From the NCBI GenBank assembly GCA_030549335.1, contig CM060191.1, positions 2,051,001 to 2,115,000 of the forward strand: 64,000 nucleotides of DNA, read 5' to 3'. The translations under genes were made by a program, and so were the position numbers. The stretch is from Pontederia crassipes. Its lineage: Eukaryota; Streptophyta; Magnoliopsida; Commelinales; Pontederiaceae. Positions 36,685 through 46,958 of this stretch are shown here, in pieces. Below the pieces are notes generated by a model. The model saw only the letters and a list, made by a program, of their open reading frames with translations. It was not told the DNA's origin and ran no database searches. How positions within the stretch are numbered: the first letter of the stretch is position 1; each line of letters starts with the position of its first letter.

Positions 36685-37617
36685 AATTCTTCGCCTACTC
36701 TTCTCGCTCGTCTTGCCTTCTTCCTCCTCCTCCTCTCCTCCTGCGGCAGCTTCAACGGCGCGTCCGGAACCACCATCGAAGTGATCAACCACTGCCTTAC
36801 CCCATCTGGCCGGGCGTCCAGTCCAACGCCGGCTCCGTCACGCCCGAGATCTCCGGCTTCTACCTCTTCCCCGGCGCGGCCTTCCCCGTCCACACGCCCT
36901 ACTCCTGGTCCGGCCGCATCTGGGCGCGCACCGCGTGCGCCGTCGATCCTACCACCAGTAACTTCTCCTGCGCCACCGGCAGCTGCGCTTCCGGCGCTGT
37001 CGCCTGCAATGGGTTCGGCCCGAGAACGTGCCCCTCAAGGTGGCGCCGATGGGCTTCGAGGAGAAGAGCAGCGACTGTAGAGTGACCCAGTGCGATGATG
37101 AGCAGTTCCCGCTGGACAAGGAGGACAACAAGTCCCCTCACATCTGCCCCACGGCCATAACCCCCAGCTTCAAGCTCGTCTTCTGCCCCGTTTCTGTCCC
37201 TACCACATTGACGCCGAGCAACACCAACACAACAACTAGTCGCAATGTTACCAAGAACATGCCGGATGTCCTCCCACCGGTGGTCTACGTAGCTCCTTCT
37301 CCTCATCCGATGCCGAGGGTTAGCAACACCACAGTGGACCATCCATTAACCAACATGACCAATACTTCAGCGCCAACGCCAGCTCCAGCAGGCGGCGGCG
37401 GCGGCGGTGGCAGCAGCAATGATACTAACACTAATCATGAGGACGTTCCGGAAATCAATATAACTTGAAACTTCACAACCATCTCGGCTCACCAGCTCCA
37501 GTTTCGTTTGGCAGGAAGGGGTTTGTCCCCGTCTCTTCCGCGGCCGTCTCAGCCTCCACTGCGTCGCTGCTCTTCTCTGGCACCGCCTTGCTCGTGGCTC
37601 TGCTTGCCCTTTCTTAG
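36685..37617 (+). pseudogene. Broken thaumatin-like gene (TLP2)
   Basis: Nucleotide similarity to TLP1 and TLP3 runs from the signal-peptide region to the stop and into the 3' UTR. The start codon is missing, and upstream homology stops at about 36680, so the promoter is lost too. One C is missing in the Cys-Pro-Tyr-Pro codons (about 36793-36798), shifting the frame. An ~88-base deletion at about 37021 removes the segment equivalent to TLP1 33967-34056. The eighth cysteine is Phe (EQF for ERC). A TGA at 37465 interrupts the tail before the GPI region. The 3' UTR (37618 to about 37870) is still clearly related to TLP1. It cannot make the family protein. Confidence 0.9.
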
Positions 37618-37870
37618 TTTTGTAGTTACTGATGGAGCCATTCATATGGCATGCAATAGCATGCATGCTCCTTTATGGAGTCATGAATTGTAGTCACTCT
37701 TTTATTTTGTCTGGTTTTTTGTTTTGAGTTACAGTTGCTCCATTGATCGATGTATAAACATTTGTTTCGATGAACATATGGTCAGTTGCTTTTCACAGTA
37801 GCTAATCATAAGATTTATGTGCAGCAAGATGTGAACAAATTCTTATGTGCACACATACTTAATTAGCTTG

Positions 37871-38343
37871 CTCATTTTCCATGTTTTACTGTTCTTCTCC
37901 ATGTTACTGATTATGACACTTTGACGCAAAATTAACAGATGCAAAACGCTAATTTTACTTATTAAATTAATAAAATAATTACGTATTAATTTAAAATATG
38001 TGTTAAATAGTAGATGTGATTAGGATCATGATCATCGAATTATTTAATGGTCTTGATAAATATGATTAATTCAGCGATTGTAATTTATTTAATCTTAAAT
38101 GGAAATTTTTTATTATCAAATTACTCAAATAAATATATATTATTTCATCTAAGAAATTAATAAAGTATATACTCAATTTAATCATAAATTATAATAATTA
38201 AATAATAAAAATAATTAATGTATGGAGTGCTATATATACTCATTAACCTCTCTATATCATATTCCAATCGACTCTCTTCGGATCATAGAAAACTTATGCG
38301 GAAGAATCGGGTCGAGCCACTAGCCATAGGAATAAAGTTTTTA
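37871..38343. other. AT-rich spacer
   Basis: Nothing recognised except the short block at 38262-38330 noted as weakly similar to 35653-35760. Confidence 0.4.
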
Positions 38344-40067
38344 TGCCTTAACTAATTATATTTTGATAATATAAACATCGATTAATTAGAGTTATACTTA
38401 AAATATTGAGAAAGTTTAAGTAGGAATGAGTTATTTGATGTACCGAAATTGAAATTAACATTTGAATATATTTCATTAAAAGTTGTAATAATCTTGTTAG
38501 CTTTTTAATCAATTAAAAATCACATCATTCTGATATATTCAAAATAGTACAAAATGGTCGAACAATCAGCTAGTTAACTGGTTGACTGATCACCATGGAA
38601 AACGCAAAAATTGACCAATATTCCAAGATTGGTCGACCGACGATATAAAAAATATTGAGCGGCCGAACAATAGTAGTTCGATTGGACCTGCATCGAAAAA
38701 AGTGCGAGACAACTAGAAAAAAGACCAAAGATCATTGCCTAGTGGACGAAAAAGTGTGACCAATCCATTGATCGAAAAAGTGCAAGATTATCAAAACCCT
38801 CCAACATTCATATTTTTCAAACGGTTAGAAAGAACGGTCGATCGGTGGGCGGTCAGGTCTGCACACAGATGCGACTAATTTTGGCCAAATCAAATGTCTA
38901 TTATATTAGCCAAAGAGGCTTATAAAAGAGGTCCAAGAAGTGCACAAATAAAAGAAAAAGTAAAAGGAAACACCAAGCATTAAAGAAAATATATTTATTA
39001 AAATTCTTGAGTTATATTGTGGAATCTTCTCTAGGGGTGTTCAGCGGGTCGGATCGACCCGCGAACCCGGTTGGTCGGGTCGAGTTGACCCGCCCGACCC
39101 GACCACCGATCCGACCCGACCAAGGGTCGGGTCGGGTACGAGTTGAAATTTTCCAACCCGAGTTGACCCGACCCGACCCGATTGACCCGATATTTTATTT
39201 TTTTTTAATTTTTTCCTTTTTTATTTAAACTTACGCTTATATTTGATATAAAAATTTTAAAATAAAATATTATAAGTGCAGAAATAACATTAAATTGTTT
39301 AAAACTTTATTTTATGTTTTAAAATAAATATTAAATAATATTTTTATATTAAATAAATATAAAAATAGTAACAAAAAATAAATAAAAAAAGAAAATTGGG
39401 TGGTCGGGTTACCCGACCCGACCCGAACCGGGTTCGGGTTGGGTCGGATTTGCGCCCCCAAATCCCCTGGACCCGACCCGATCAAATTTGGTCGGGTCGG
39501 GTCGAGTTTGTTCACGGGTCGGGTCCAACCCGACACGTGAACACCCCTAATCTTCTCTTCTTTGTTCTCTTCATATAAGCTTGATACCGTAAATGATGAA
39601 AACTTTTATTTTGAGATTCGGGTATGTGATCCTGCGAAGAAGAGAATTTATCTTACCTCTTGAGTTTGACAAAAAGTAAGAGTGTTTTTTTCGTAAAAGA
39701 GGTGTCTTGGGCGAAAAATCGATACGTAAAAGCTTCATATGAGGAGGGGTGCACCTTATTTGTCAAAACGGAAAAATGTGTTGTGATGTAAAAAATTTCT
39801 TCTTTCCTCCATTGGGAACGAAAGGTACTAGTAGAATCTCCCGTCTTGAAATCGAGAAGTCGGAATGAGAGCAAAGGTCAAAGTGCGATCGAAATTACTT
39901 TGTGTTCTTGTGTTTGTCTTTCTCTTTTCTTCTATTTCCTACTCAATTGCGCATGTGATTTGATCATTATTGTATTAGTTTAAAATTTAATGAAATACAT
40001 CACGTAAATTCGATATTTTCAATAAAACATCAATTCACTCCCTCTTTGATGTCTTATGGCACCAGCA
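38344..40067 (+). mobile_element. Solo LTR fossil, Copia family of 53562-57755, with nested MITE
   Basis: The right half (39600-40067) follows the order of the Copia LTR at 53562-54538: 'atcttacctctt', 'tgtgatgtaaaaaatttctt', 'gagaagtcgga', a CT-rich stretch, then an A-rich end before 'ttatggcacc'. The left start near 38344 is inferred from 'aattatattttgat'. There is no internal region, so it is taken as a solo LTR. It is clearly more diverged than the two LTRs at 53-57 kb and therefore older. A 516 bp MITE with its target duplication sits at 39033-39548. Exact ends are uncertain. Confidence 0.6.
39033..39548. mobile_element. GGGTC-rich MITE, probable Mutator-like, complete
   Basis: The left end aggggtgttca and right end tgaacacccct are inverted repeats. 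The element is flanked by a perfect 10 bp direct repeat AATCTTCTCT (39023-39032 and 39549-39558). The outer ~120 bases on each side are built from GGGTC/GACCC runs that can fold on themselves; the middle is AT-rich. A 9-11 bp target duplication is typical of Mutator-like elements, so that assignment is favoured. It has no coding capacity. Relatives lie at 6552, 9398 and 18021. Confidence 0.85.
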
Positions 40068-40109
40068 TCTATTAAATAACAGTTCTTTTTTCAGTGATGT
40101 TTATTATTC

Positions 40110-40403
40110 AACGTAATGCCAATTATACCACACGAACCTTGAAAATGAATAAAGATGCAATTACATACTGATGAAAATAAATATTATCAGAAAAACATCA
40201 ATAGTGAGTTTTGCTCGGCCTAATTTTCTTGACCAATAAATATATTTCCTCCAAGAACACGCACTAATTATAAAGACTGAGTTCTGCTCGACCTCGAAGG
40301 ATACAATAATGAATGGTCGCTCGCAAGTTCAAATCCTAAAAGTGGCACTGCAAATAATGCAACTCGTGTCGGAGTTGCAAAAGAAGAAAAAAAATACTAT
40401 AAC
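40110..40403 (+). promoter_or_regulatory. Orphan upstream region of a lost thaumatin-like copy
   Basis: Diverged but collinear with 33217-33440 upstream of TLP1: 'gccaattata', 'gagttctgctcg', 'gcaactcgt' and 'agttg' in the same order. It is interrupted by the CACTA element starting at 40404, and no thaumatin coding sequence follows. Confidence 0.6.
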
Positions 40404-43200
40404 CACTACAAGAAAAAGTCGGATTTCCGACGGTCTGACATCCGTCTGAAATATCGATGGTTTTTTCGGCGGATCATGTAAACCGTCGAAATTTTCGTCG
40501 GATTTTTTTCGACGGTTCTGGTCGTCTAAACTTTCGACGGTCGAGAATTCATCGAAAGCTTCCGTCGAAAATCTTGATTTTTTGACGGTTGAGACTGTCG
40601 AAAGTTTAGACGGTTTACCTATCCGTCGAAACTTCCAGCAATCTTAGCCGTTGAAACATTTCAACGTTGGTCCCGTACTATTATTTTAATTTTTGACGGT
40701 TTCGACCATTGAAATTTGCGACGTTCGACGCAACCGTCAATATTTCGACGGTCAAACCCGTCGGAATGTTTTCAGAGATTTTTATTAATTAATTTATGCA
40801 ACTCTGTTCAGTTGAGATATTTAAATTATTATATATATCGACGGCTAAAACCGTCGAAAGTTTCGACGGTTTATGGAACCGTCGAAAGTTTCAACGGTTT
40901 TTCCAGCGGGTTCGAGCCGTCGAAATTCGAATTAATATTATATTATTTTTACCTATGTTGTGACGATTATGACCGTCGAAAAATGCCTATATAAATACCC
41001 GACCCCACTGTCACTTTGTCCGTTTTCGATCCCGCATCTTTCTTCGAAGCCGTCCGCATTTCGTCCGGCCGGCGGCCACCTCCCGCATGCGCATTGCTGT
41101 CCCTCGCCGCCGCCCGAAGGTTTCGCCGCCAGGTCGCCGCCGACTGCAATCTCCGGCGTAGGTAGGCTCCGATCCCCGCCCTTCTTACTCTCTCCGGCGG
41201 TCAGATCCGACCGCCCTCCGCGCGCGGTGGCCAGATCCAACCGCCCTCCGCGCACAGCTGCCAGACCCGGCCACCTTCCGCGCGGCGGCCAGAGGGCGGC
41301 CGCCCTCCGCGCGGCGGCCGGATCCTTTCGCCCTCCGCATTGTCAATTAAATTTGTGATCCATACAAAAAATTTATTGGGTTACTTATTTTATTTTAGTC
41401 AATTATAATCAGTATGGTTGGCATGATATTTCTTATGATTTACTTCTCTTATGTTATTATTCAGTGAAACTTATTTAAGTGTACTATGAAAGAGAACTTT
41501 CAAAGCAGGGACAAATGCCCTTCGCACCAAGGCAACATTTTTGGATTGCAAAAGCGACACCAAGTTTTCTCACACTCTAATTGGCACTTCATTGCAAGAA
41601 TACTTTTTTTTTCCCAAATTTCAGTATGTTCCATCAAGAAATCGAAACACAATAACTCATTATTTTTTAGAGTTATTTAGCCTCGAATAAAATTTATTAG
41701 ATAATAACCCTCCTAAGATACAATAAAGTCCAACTTGTAATCTCTTGCTTTAGTAATTTGACATTCCTATTATCAGCAAGAGTATAATATGCATGCATCG
41801 TATTGAGCTGCAGTGATTTCTGATTTGTGCTGTCAACGAAGTAGATATTACTTTTCGGTTTATACTATCGAAGCATTTTCTTTCTTTATTTTATCTTTTT
41901 TTTTTTGTATTTGAGTAGGTAAATTTTACATTGTATTTAACTTTATAAAAAGTTAAAACTTTTATTCAAAGTGCTTTTGCCAAATCCACTTATTCTATGT
42001 CTCGCATTGAGAGAGTTTTTGTTTTTTGGGAAGAACAGTTTTTTGAGGTGGGACTACAATATCATGCATTTAAGATTTAAAACTTTTCTAACCATACATC
42101 CCAAGGCCAAAAGGCTGAAACAAGACTCATCAAATTTGGCTTGGCTTTTAATCAACAAATGGTACTGTAAAGAAAACTTCTATCAGTCTTCATTATCATT
42201 TGCTTACTTTCAAGTTTCAACACAAAACATTTTTTTATAACCTTTGAGAAATCTAAATTTTTTACAAATACATCTCCTAAGATGCATATTTTTTTTCGGA
42301 TTGCAAGGAAGAATCATGGGCTTAACACAAGAATATAGTCGACAAAAAAGGACTCTCGAAAATCGAACTTAATACCTCTTGATATAAGGAGAGAGAGAGA
42401 TCATGTCTAGCTCATGAACTTTTAAGGATTTCAACCTGACTTGTATAAACCAAACAATTTGAATATCATGTTAAGCTTTTCTTTTAAATGAACTAATCCT
42501 CTTTTAAGCTTTTCTTATGATTTCATTTATGATGGAATATTTCATGCATAGACGCATAAACAAAAATTCTAACTAAATAATTCATAAAGGAAAAACTTGC
42601 ATATTACTATTGTTTTGTTGATATCTAGTTTAAAGTAAATAAAAATTCTTGTGTTACATATTATTATGTTATGCTTGTACTTGATCGATTGTTGTATTTG
42701 TTACGCTATGCATGTGTTATTGCTACGTAAATCTTGATTAGTTGTAATTAGCACGCAGGAGGGGAGCACACCGTTGATCCCAAGACAACTTTGGATGAAC
42801 CACGTCGACGTGAAGAAGGGTCACATTTACGGCCTCGGATCTTCTGTGAGTACAATAGATATTGGATATGGTCGTAAATCTACTTCAGGTTCATCTTGTT
42901 CTGATCAAGGTATGCAAGAAATTATGGATCAGATGCGGCATTCGATTAGGAAAGAGCTAAGAAAGGAGTTCGAAGAACGTGAATATCGTAATAGGACTGA
43001 AATAAAAAAAATGATGCATGCCATCATGCGTGGAGAATTTAACGACGACGACACCGAGGTAGATTCATTTTTTTGAAAATTTACTTTAATTTTACTCAAT
43101 AGATTCATATGCACTTTGACATCAATATAACCTAAGAAAATAAGGGTATATGGGTATTAACTTAGATTTTACTCTCCATTAGATTTTACTCTTCATTAGA
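40404..43200 (+). mobile_element. CACTA (En/Spm-type) transposon, right end missing
   Basis: It starts with CACTACAAGAAAA, the same 13 bases as the element at 4461. The first ~570 bases are packed with TTCGACGG/CCGTCGAA motifs. A TATATAAATA at about 40988 leads into a GC-rich leader (41000-41340), the same plan as the other element. Further on is a transposase-24-like exon (42758-43076). No inverted CACTA end was found before host-like sequence resumes at 43201, so the right end is deleted and the element should be immobile by itself. 41360-42757 contains only AT-rich DNA and short frames that I cannot assign. Confidence 0.8.
42758..43076 (+). CDS. C-terminal exon of a CACTA transposase-24-type protein (partial)
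   Basis: After a cag acceptor at about 42757 the frame reads EGSTPLIPRQLWMNHVDVKK, then HIYGLGSS, then a Ser-rich linker, then a charged helix (QEIMDQMRHSIRKELRKEFE and beyond) and ends DDTEVDSFF. The KKGHIYGLGS motif followed by a coiled, Lys/Glu-rich tail is the usual end of plant transposase-24 (Ptta/En/Spm) proteins, the accessory protein of CACTA elements. The upstream exons that should carry the rest of the domain were not found, so this is a remnant and probably not functional. Confidence 0.65.
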
Positions 43201-43262
43201 GAAATAAGGTTCGCCTGGTCAGAATCTGATCTCATAGCTTCGAGTTGGAGCCTTATAAATAC
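43201..43262 (+). promoter_or_regulatory. 62 bp copy of the TLP1 core promoter
   Basis: It matches 33473-33534 at 61 of 62 positions by eye and ends directly after the TATAAATA box. What follows (acaaaattaatgcgg) is not thaumatin sequence, so it is an orphan promoter scrap. Confidence 0.9.
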
Positions 43263-45118
43263 AAAATTAATGCGGCTGTATTTTGAGTGAAGTGTACGTC
43301 AAAATAATTTTTCCTTCTCTTTTTCGATAGTTTCCATTAGACAGATTATGATAATTATATTTGTTATAATTAATCATTTATGCTGGTTTAATATAGAGTT
43401 ATATTACACCACTATTTTTGTTCATGCCATGATTAATTATAAGAGTATTGAAAACAAAAATGATTGCGCTTCACACAAAACGATTTGTTTGCTTAACATG
43501 CTCATTAAGCTCTATAACTTATGGATTTTATGTAAATGAGCTTATTTTGCCCTCTACAATATATGCGATCTGAATCCCTGACAAATTGTCAATAAGCTTT
43601 CTTGAAAAATTAACGACAAAAGTGTCAAAATTTTTCTTTGTCAACATCCGGGGTGAAATTATAGTCTCTTGCACTTTGATGCACAAATGAATATAAAGAC
43701 AGGAGCTTAGAGTGGCTTTTCTTGTTAAGTAAGATCTCGAATTCGAATCCTTATGAACGTAAAAAAAAATTATTGCGAAATTCACTTATCAATATCAGAT
43801 ATCCAATTCGGAGTGATCTATGTCTAATTAATTAGATTGACTATCCAAAATAAATAAAGTGTGGAGGGGTGGCCTCCCCACTTTAATAATATACATATGT
43901 ATTAATAATATATGTATTGATTTATTAATTTTAAATTAAATGTTGATAACTTGATATGCTTTTTCTTAAATATTTATGTTATGATATTAAAATATTATTG
44001 GCTATACTACTATAAAGTTGTGAAAAAAATCATGGATTTAAATTTTTTGTACTCATTTTTTTCTTTTAACTTGTCTTTACCCCAATTTTAATATTCTCTG
44101 TCCTCCTTTTATAATGAAGTATATGAAAACACTAAAAAACCCTTGGTATTTGTGATCCGTGAATTCTTTAAAATCTTCCACGAACAATAATTTTACCATG
44201 GATTTATGAAAAATTAACTTATGTCCAATAACGGAATTCGTCACAATTTTTCAACGATTTTTCCATTAAAAATTGGGGTGGCACCTGACCTGCCCCGTTT
44301 CAAGGAGCAAGATGTTCTACTACCCACACTACCCCCTTCCCATTAAGTCCTCTATTTTCCAAGTGATGTAAAATCTCTATCATTAAGTAATCAATATTTA
44401 TAAGAAATCAATAAAATAATATATCTAATAATCAATAAAATAATATATATTAAACAACTCAAATATAATTCAATTAAAATTAATGTAACATAATATTTTA
44501 TTAAGATATTTCTGATGTAAATGATTTCTCTTGACCTCGAAGGTATATGAACCGCAATTCTTCACTTTCTTGCGGTGAAATCAGGAATTCACAATTTTCA
44601 TACCGTCTATCTGTATCCATAATGTAAAGGTTGATCTAGCTCAGTCGGATTAGCGTTCGACCGTAAGAGGTTATCTCAAATTCATTCTTGACCCACTTTG
44701 AGTCGGTCAAATCTAATTGAAACAAGTGTTGGTCGAAGTGACAAATTTAAATTAATTATGATAAAAAATTAATTTTTAGGACATATTACTTAAACTATAT
44801 ATATATCTAACTTTTTTTCCGTTTTTCATCACATGTCAAAAAAATTTCATCGTCTTTTACGTAAGAAATATTTAATTTATTAAACTATTTATTTTACTTT
44901 GTTATATTTTAACTTATTTATAATGCATTTTACTTTGTTATATTTTAACTTATTTTACTTTTTCTAGGAGTCGGAAAAGAAAAAAGAATCAGAATAATTC
45001 TTCTTCTTGTGTTGTCGTAGAAGTAGAACACGTAGGTAGATATCGACATGCATGCAGACCGACGCACGTGAGGTCTTCTCTTGTCTGGCTTCCAGGCGAA
45101 CTTAATTAGGAAAAGTTA
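43263..45118. other. AT-rich spacer, nothing firmly recognised
   Basis: A tRNA-like box A string (tagctcagtcgg at about 44637) is discussed among rejected items. No gene or terminal repeats were seen. Confidence 0.5.
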
Positions 45119-45319
45119 TACTCCGAATCGGATCAGAAGTACTGTGCATATTGATTAGTGATCGATTAGACAAGGAGTAGGAATAGCTGTGAATTGTGAT
45201 CGCAGAGAAGAGACTGATCGAAGAGCTTATATATAAATACAACATCAACATCGCATCCTTTCGCCATAAATTAACTCTTTTTCTCGTCCAGGGCTTCTAA
45301 TTCTTTTCTTCTTCACACC
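45119..45319 (+). promoter_or_regulatory. Promoter of thaumatin-like gene TLP3
   Basis: TATATAAATA lies at 45229-45238. The stretch with gaatcggatcaga, gattagtgat and ggaatagctgtgaatt is shared in order with the TLP4 promoter (49918-50008). Confidence 0.65.
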
Positions 45320-46357
45320 ATGTCTTCGTCTTCTCGTCTTGCCTTCTTCTTCCTTCTCCTCCTCCTCGTCTCCTGCGGCAGCTTCAACGGCGCGTCCGCA
45401 ACCACCATCGAAGTGATCAACCACTGCCCTTACCCCATCTGGCCGGGCGTCCAGTCCAACGCCGGCTCCGTCACGCCCGAGATCTCCGGCTTCTACCTCT
45501 TCCCCGGTGCGGCTTTCCTCGTCCACACGCCCCACTCCTGGTCCGGCCGCATCTGGGCGCGCACCGCGTGCGCCGTCGATCCTGCCACCAGTAACTTCTC
45601 CTGCGCCACCGGCAGCTGCGCTTCCGGCGCAGTCGCCTGCAATGGGTTCGGCCCCAAGGCCCCTGTGTCGCTCGCCCAGTTCAACCTCGGGAGCTCGGCG
45701 GAGGACGCCATGGACTACTACGACATCAGCCTGGCGGACGGCTTCAACGTGCCCCTCAAGGTGGCGCCGATGGGCTTCGGGGACAAGATCAGCGACTGCA
45801 GAGTGACCCAGTGCGATGACGACCGGTGCCCGCTGGACAACGAGGACAACAAGTCCCCTCACATCTGCCCGACGGCCGAAACCCCCAGCTTCAAGCTGGT
45901 CTTCTGCCCCGTTCCAGTCCCGACCACATTGACGCCGAGCAACACCAACACAACAACTAGTCGCAATCTTACCAAGAACATGCCGGATGTCCTCCCACCG
46001 GTGGTCTACGTAGCTCCTTCTCCTCCTCCGATGCCGAGGATTAGCAACACCACCGTGGACCATCCATCAACCAACATGACAACCAGTTCAGCGCCAGCGC
46101 CAGCGCCGGCAGGCAGCAGCAGCAATGATACTAATCATAAGGACGTTCCGGAAATCAACATAACGTTAAACTTCACAACCATCTCGGCTCCGGCTCCGGC
46201 TCCGGCTTCTGCTTCTGCTTCAGCGCCAGCGCCAGCTCCAGTTTCGTTGGGCAGGAAGGGGTTCGTCCCCGTCTCTTCTGCTGCTGTCTCGGCCTCCACC
46301 GCGTCGTTGCTCGTCTCCGGCACCGGCTTGCTTGTGGCTCTGCTGGCTCTTGCTTAA
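45320..46357 (+). CDS. Small thaumatin-like protein with AGP-like tail and GPI-type C-terminus (TLP3)
   Basis: Single exon, 345 residues, open from the ATG. The signal peptide is residues 1-27 (LAFFFLLLLLVSCG core, ending NGASA). Residues 28-197 form the ten-cysteine thaumatin domain with the same Cys order and the Asp-to-Ser signature change seen in TLP1 (identity in this domain is well over 90% by eye). The tail, about 198-320, has repeated Ala-Pro (APAPAPAGSS, ASASASAPAPAPVS), NTT/NMT/NDT sequons and the conserved block SLGRKGFVPVSSAAVSASTA before the hydrophobic end. The 3' UTR carries the cluster marker agtcatgaatt at about 46408 and a TA microsatellite (46539-46574). GC is far higher than in the flanks. 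A secreted, probably GPI-anchored product is inferred. This is the best preserved copy. Confidence 0.92.
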   Translation: MSSSSRLAFFFLLLLLVSCGSFNGASATTIEVINHCPYPIWPGVQSNAGSVTPEISGFYLFPGAAFLVHTPHSWSGRIWARTACAVDPATSNFSCATGSCASGAVACNGFGPKAPVSLAQFNLGSSAEDAMDYYDISLADGFNVPLKVAPMGFGDKISDCRVTQCDDDRCPLDNEDNKSPHICPTAETPSFKLVFCPVPVPTTLTPSNTNTTTSRNLTKNMPDVLPPVVYVAPSPPPMPRISNTTVDHPSTNMTTSSAPAPAPAGSSSNDTNHKDVPEINITLNFTTISAPAPAPASASASAPAPAPVSLGRKGFVPVSSAAVSASTASLLVSGTGLLVALLALA

Positions 46358-46536
46358 CTCTCTAGTGCCCAGCCATTCTCGTGGCAGTAGCATTCATGCT
46401 ATTTTATTAGTCATGAATTCTAGTAACACTTTATTTCTTCTTTTTTTACGTTTTGTTTCTGTTTTTGAATCAGAGTTGCTCCGTCATACATTGATCCATG
46501 TACAAAAATTTGACCTAATGAGCACACAGTTCGTTC

Positions 46537-46538
<2 letters not shown>

Positions 46539-46574
<36 letters not shown>
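46539..46574. repeat. (TA)n microsatellite in the TLP3 3' region
   Basis: Uninterrupted AT run. Confidence 0.9.
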
Positions 46575-46576
<2 letters not shown>

Positions 46577-46958
46577 ACAAATTCTTATATGCACAAAACT
46601 TAACTACTATGATTATTACTTAACTACATGAGATCCGTCTTTAATTTTTTGTTTGAAAAGAAATTAATACAGAGTTTCTTGTACGCGAAAAATAAAAAAA
46701 TATTTACATGTCAAATCGCCATCGAGCTTTCGCTGAAAAAGTAAAGAATGCGACATTATCAATAATTTGTCACTGGTCCGTGGCTTCTCTTAAAAAAATT
46801 GGCCTTCCAAATTTGTAGTAACTCGAAAAATATTCATGTGACAATAGTATTGGAGATAATTTAGATAGATATTATTGATTATTTTATTTAAAATTTGTAA
46901 AACCCATCATATTATCATATTTTGATTGTCTTTCTTGTTATTCTTCGTAATAAATTAG

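Noticed and set aside
40953-41358. Frames of 60-132 codons in the GC-rich leader of the second CACTA element
   Set aside because: Pro/Arg/Gly-rich, open on both strands because of base composition, with no recognisable domain.
44630-44700. tRNA-like or SINE-like sequence with box A tagctcagtcgg
   Set aside because: No matching box B at the right distance, no cloverleaf could be drawn, and no A-tail or target duplication was seen.
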